Assembly (NCBI GenBank): GCA_029203105.1
Contig: CP119318.1
Span: 4,044,501 to 4,108,500 of the forward strand
DNA length: 64,000 nt
Reading direction: 5' to 3'
DNA from: Candidatus Kaistia colombiensis
GTDB lineage: Bacteria > Pseudomonadota > Alphaproteobacteria > Rhizobiales > Kaistiaceae
This document shows, in pieces, positions 59,005 to 64,000 of this stretch. The notes beneath the pieces were generated by a model that made no database searches, had not been told where the DNA came from, and was given only the letters and a program-made list of their open reading frames with translations. The translations under genes and the position numbers were made by a program. The first letter of the stretch is position 1, and the number at the start of each line of letters is the position of its first letter.

Positions 59005-59877
59005 TTAGCCCGTGACGGCGCGGAAAGTGCGGCTGATCCAGGAGCCCTTGTTCTCCGAAGGCGAAACGCCGCCCGTCTGGAGAAGCGAATAGGCATCCTT
59101 GTACCACTTCGAATCCGGGAAGTTATGGCCAAGCACGGCGGCTGCGGTCTGCGCCTCGGGCACGATGCCCATGGCATAGTAGGCAGCCGTGAGGCGGTAG
59201 AGCGCTTCCTCGACGTGACGCGTGTTCGCATACTCGGTCACGACAACCTTGAAGCGGTTGATCGCTGCCGGATATTCCTTGCGCTCGAGGTAGTAGCGGC
59301 CGACCTGCATCTCCTTGCCGGCCAGCTGGTCGCGCGCCACGACGACCGCCTTCTGCGCGTCGTCGACATATTCGGAGTTCGGATACTTGTCGACGACCTC
59401 CTGCATGGCGGCGATCGCCTTCTTCGTCGCGTCCTGGTCGCGCGTCACTTCCGGGATCTGCTTGAAGTAGGACTGGCCGATCATGTACTGCGCGTAGCCG
59501 GCATCAGGGCTCGAAGGATAGAGTGAGATGTAGCGCCGGGCGGAGTTCACCGTCTCTTCGTAATTGCCGAGCCGGTAATTGGTGAAGGCGGTCATGATCA
59601 GCGCCTTGCGGGCCCATTCCGTATAGGGATGCTGCTGGTCGACCTGCTCGAACTGCTTCGCCGCCGACTTGAGCTTGCCGTTCTGCATCAGGGTCAGGCC
59701 CTGATTGTACATCTGGCCGGCCGGAACATCCGGCTCGTCGACCGAGTCATCGTCCTTGGTCAGAGAGCAACCCGCCACGGCCACGAGCGCGCAGAGCGCG
59801 GCGGCGCGCAGGGTCACGGAGCCGAACCGGCCAAAGGCGGCAAAGGTCGACGGGCGGATCGAGCTAACTTCGTTCAT
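59005..59877 (-). CDS. bamD: Outer membrane assembly lipoprotein BamD
   Basis: 290 residues. Lipoprotein signal with lipobox VAVAGC near residue 36 after a long, basic N-terminus (VSSIRPSTFAAFGRFGSVTL). TPR repeats follow: AGQMYNQGLTLMQNGKLKSA, EWARKALIMTAFTNYRLGNY, DAGYAQYMIGQSYFKQIPEV. BamD with BamA folds beta-barrel proteins into the outer membrane. It lies between lpxC and recN in the usual Rhizobiales order. Confidence 0.93.
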   Translation of the reverse strand: MNEVSSIRPSTFAAFGRFGSVTLRAAALCALVAVAGCSLTKDDDSVDEPDVPAGQMYNQGLTLMQNGKLKSAAKQFEQVDQQHPYTEWARKALIMTAFTNYRLGNYEETVNSARRYISLYPSSPDAGYAQYMIGQSYFKQIPEVTRDQDATKKAIAAMQEVVDKYPNSEYVDDAQKAVVVARDQLAGKEMQVGRYYLERKEYPAAINRFKVVVTEYANTRHVEEALYRLTAAYYAMGIVPEAQTAAAVLGHNFPDSKWYKDAYSLLQTGGVSPSENKGSWISRTFRAVTG

Positions 59878-60059
59878 TCACACATCGAACCGGCATGAGC
59901 CGGCATCGCCTCTTTCGATGGGGCAAAGCGGTGCAGCCTCTCTAGCGGAAACAGCACGATGACGCCACCAGCCGTCGCAACCCATTGCCGCAATTTCGTG
60001 GCAGAGAAACGCCCGACCCCGGAAATATCCGAACTGTGCGGAATATGCCGCTTTTCGGC

Positions 60060-61010
60060 CTAGGACTTGTCGGGACCGAAGGCCGCGGCGGGAAGCCGAA
60101 CCGCCATCTGGTCGTGCAGGACGTCACGCTTCGGCACGGAAGCCGCCTCGACGAAGGTCCAGGCGTCCGAATCGGCGAGCAACGTCTCGACGATCTTGGC
60201 GTTCATCCGGTGGCCACCACGATAGGAGCGGTAGGCGCCGAGAATCGGCGCGCCGGCCAGCGCGAGATCGCCGACGGCGTCGAGCGTCTTGTGGCGCACG
60301 AACTCGTCCGCGAAGCGCAGGCCTTCCGGATTGATGACCTTGTCATCCCCCAGCACGACGGTGTTGTCGAGCGAGGAGCCGAGCGCGAGGCCGCGCGACC
60401 AGTAGAACTCGACATCCTTCAGGAAGCCGAACGTACGGGCCCGGGCGAGATCGCGCCGGAACACGGTGGCGTCGAGGTCGACGACAAAGGCCTGACGGCC
60501 GATCAGCGGCGATTCGAAGTCGATATCGATCTCGAAGCGACGGCTCTCGAACGGCAGCAGTTCGGCAAAGCCGCCGGCATGCTCGATGCGAACCGGCTTC
60601 AGCACCTTGATGAAACGGCGCGGCGCGGTGAGCGTAACGATCTCGGTCTGGTCGATCAGGTCGACGAAGGCCGCCGCACTGCCGTCCATCATCGGAACTT
60701 CGGCCGCATCGATCTCGACGAGCACATTGTCGATGCCGAGGCCATTGAAGGTCGCGAGCAGGTGCTCGATGGTGGCCACGGACAGGCCATTCAGGGCAAC
60801 GGTCGTGCAGGAATCGGTCGCATGCAGGCGATCGATGCGGGCATGGATCGGCTCACCGGCACCAGCGTCGATGCGGTGGAACACGATTCCCGTATCGGCC
60901 TCGGCCGGATTGAGGGACATCGCCACGGGCTTGCCGCTATGCACGCCAATTCCCGAAACCACGACGCGATCGCGCAGAGTGGTCTGGTGCATGCCTTGTC
61001 GTTTAGCCAT
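60060..61010 (-). CDS. lpxC: UDP-3-O-acyl-N-acetylglucosamine deacetylase
   Basis: 316 residues. A Zn2+ hydrolase for the committed step of lipid A synthesis. Seen are RDRVVVSGIGVHSGKPVAMS, the zinc-site IEHLLATFNGLGIDN (His), EFVRHKTLDAVGDLALAG (His and Asp) and the late catalytic region YRSYRGGHRMN (His). The ATG at 61010 (MAKRQGMHQ) follows GGGGCGA. It lies between ftsZ and bamD, linking division and outer-membrane genes. Confidence 0.95.
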   Translation of the reverse strand: MAKRQGMHQTTLRDRVVVSGIGVHSGKPVAMSLNPAEADTGIVFHRIDAGAGEPIHARIDRLHATDSCTTVALNGLSVATIEHLLATFNGLGIDNVLVEIDAAEVPMMDGSAAAFVDLIDQTEIVTLTAPRRFIKVLKPVRIEHAGGFAELLPFESRRFEIDIDFESPLIGRQAFVVDLDATVFRRDLARARTFGFLKDVEFYWSRGLALGSSLDNTVVLGDDKVINPEGLRFADEFVRHKTLDAVGDLALAGAPILGAYRSYRGGHRMNAKIVETLLADSDAWTFVEAASVPKRDVLHDQMAVRLPAAAFGPDKS

Positions 61011-61222
61011 CAAATCGCCCCGAGAGAGCTTGTCAAAAATTGCGACTGCTCTGTGGTCCGCCCCCTGCTGTTCCGACCTGTCTGATCCCTGGACCAGGAG
61101 AACGGCCAACCAGGAATCACCAGATTCGTCAGCATGTTGTGTATGCTAGATAGAGCGTGGACCGGGTGGTCAACAAATCACTCTTTCTAACCTTCTGTAA
61201 CGTGGCTCACGGATCGAATGAA

Positions 61223-61253
61223 AAAGGCCCGGCGCTGTCTCCAGTGCCGGGCC
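61223..61253 (-). terminator. Rho-independent terminator of ftsZ
   Basis: GGCCCGGC...GCCGGGCC stem followed on the minus strand by TTTTT, 23 bases after the ftsZ stop. lpxC therefore needs its own promoter, in 61011-61220. Confidence 0.85.
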
Positions 61254-61275
61254 TCGATCTTGCTTGTGCGGCGGC

Positions 61276-63051
<1,776 letters not shown>

Positions 63052-63150
63052 GGTGACCTCGTCGTCTTGACCCCTAAGCCGGTGGCGTTCCCCGACCATA
63101 TTTCCATCAAATTGAAGCGTCCCGCCGCGGACGCTTCATCTTGTTGCTTC

Positions 63151-64000
63151 TTAAAAACTTTCACGAAACCAATGGCCGAAGCGGGAGAAGTATCCGCCCG
63201 TTCCGGTCATGGCCAACCGATGCCCCCGCATCGCGGATACCTGCTCGATCTGCGCGACCTGCGGATAGATCAGAAGACCCACCGCAGCCGAGAAGGCCGG
63301 CCCGCGCGCCGCCTCCGGCAGACCTGTTACGCCGAGCGGACGACCGAGCCGGACATTGCGGGCGAGAATCCGCCGCGCTGCCTCGGTAATGCCTGTCAGC
63401 TGGCTGGCGCCGCCCGTCAGCACGATGCGCCGGCCGACCATGGTCTGGAATCCGGAGGCGTTGAGCCGGTCACGGACGAGTTCCAGGATCTCCTCGATCC
63501 GCGCGCGGATGATGCGCGTCAGCGCCGAGCGCGGAATCTGGTTCGGCAAATCGCGATCATCATCGCCGATCGGCGGCACCGAAAGGATGTCGCGGTCGTC
63601 GGACACGCCAGGCAGCGCGCTGCCATGCATGGTCTTCAGCCGTTCGGCGTCCTCGATCCGGGTCGAGAGGCCGCGCGCGATGTCGGTGGTGACGTGCTGG
63701 CCACCGATGGCGATCGCATCGGTATGGACGAACTGGCCATCCATGAAGACGGAGATCGTCGTCGTGCCGCCGCCGAGATCGACGCAGGCGACACCCAGTT
63801 CCGTCTCGTCGTCGACGAGCGCCGACAGACCCGAGGCGTAGGGCGTCGCGACCATCGCCTCGACCGAGAGATGGCAGCGGCCGATCGCCAGCTCGAGATT
63901 GCGCAGGGGCGCCGTCTCGCCGGTCACCACATGCATGTCGACGCCAAGGCGCTCGCCCAGCATGCCACGCGGATCGCGAATGCCGCCATTGCCGTCGATG
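63151..64000 (-). CDS. ftsA: Cell division protein FtsA, 5' end outside the window
   Basis: The last 283 residues of the actin-like membrane anchor of the Z ring. Seen are IDGNGGIRDPRGMLGERLGV (start of the visible part), ELGVACVDLGGGTTTISVFM (ATP site), TDAIAIGGQHVTTDIARGLS, RRIVLTGGASQLTGITEAAR and the C-terminal amphipathic end GGYFSRFGHWFRESF, which binds the membrane. The reading frame runs off the right edge. It is 99 bases upstream of ftsZ on the same strand. Confidence 0.95.
   Translation of the reverse strand, partial: IDGNGGIRDPRGMLGERLGVDMHVVTGETAPLRNLELAIGRCHLSVEAMVATPYASGLSALVDDETELGVACVDLGGGTTTISVFMDGQFVHTDAIAIGGQHVTTDIARGLSTRIEDAERLKTMHGSALPGVSDDRDILSVPPIGDDDRDLPNQIPRSALTRIIRARIEEILELVRDRLNASGFQTMVGRRIVLTGGASQLTGITEAARRILARNVRLGRPLGVTGLPEAARGPAFSAAVGLLIYPQVAQIEQVSAMRGHRLAMTGTGGYFSRFGHWFRESF

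Overview
The window is GC-rich chromosomal DNA of an alphaproteobacterium, most likely order Hyphomicrobiales (Rhizobiales). Three things point there. The gene order ftsA-ftsZ-lpxC-bamD-recN-ligA lies at the right end. The order thyA, folA-UPF0114, hflK-hflC-DUF2065-degP, serB/miaA, ilvI-ilvH, ilvC fills the left half. A circularly permuted, two-piece type tmRNA gene encodes the tag ANDNYAPVAVAA. BA14K, DUF4169 and DUF4424 proteins fit the same group. The genus cannot be fixed from the sequence alone.

Layout. 0-4 kb: intergenic repeats, a PhzF-like protein, and two BA14K paralogues flanking a 2-hydroxyacid dehydrogenase. 4-11.6 kb: branched-chain amino acid synthesis (tetR-ilvC, ilvI-ilvH), interrupted by an LLM oxidoreductase and an ABC-F ATPase. 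11.65-13.2 kb: an AT-richer two-gene module of unknown function with its own operator-like promoter. 13-24 kb: two envelope-associated proteins, an EamA exporter, OpgG/D, a hydrolase, alcohol dehydrogenase, miaA, serB. 23-31 kb: DegP, HflK/C, folA, thyA. 31-36 kb: a Bcr-type exporter, ssrA, sspB, fumC and two small proteins. 36-53 kb: a giant AsmA protein, a GlcD-type oxidase, a UvrD helicase, prmA, a CoA transferase, aminopeptidase P and ligA. 53-64 kb: an MFS exporter, an FAD oxidase, a siderophore-interacting protein, then the division and envelope cluster.

Regulation visible in the DNA is the most interesting part. ilvI has a promoter, a 14-codon leader peptide with a Val-Ile-Val-Leu run, a long antiterminator-like pairing and a terminator: a complete attenuator. 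The ABC-F gene has a promoter after the ilvH terminator, two overlapping short leader ORFs, three hairpins and a sequestered start region, which looks like ribosome-mediated induction. The tetR-ilvC promoter carries a perfect 16-bp palindrome at the predicted transcription start. The AT-rich module has a perfect inverted repeat between its -35 and -10 and is probably leaderless. tmRNA lies next to sspB, the adaptor that recognises its tag.

Caution: six genes (ilvC, fumC, the GlcD-like oxidase, uvrD, prmA, ligA) contain at least 25 single-base insertions or deletions. Correcting them gives intact proteins whose lengths are whole codons. Most are essential or central genes, and the slips are clustered, so I read them as sequence errors and not as pseudogenes. 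Several intergenic regions hold inverted, hairpin-forming repeats of at least three families. I saw no tRNA, rRNA, CRISPR array, insertion sequence or prophage.
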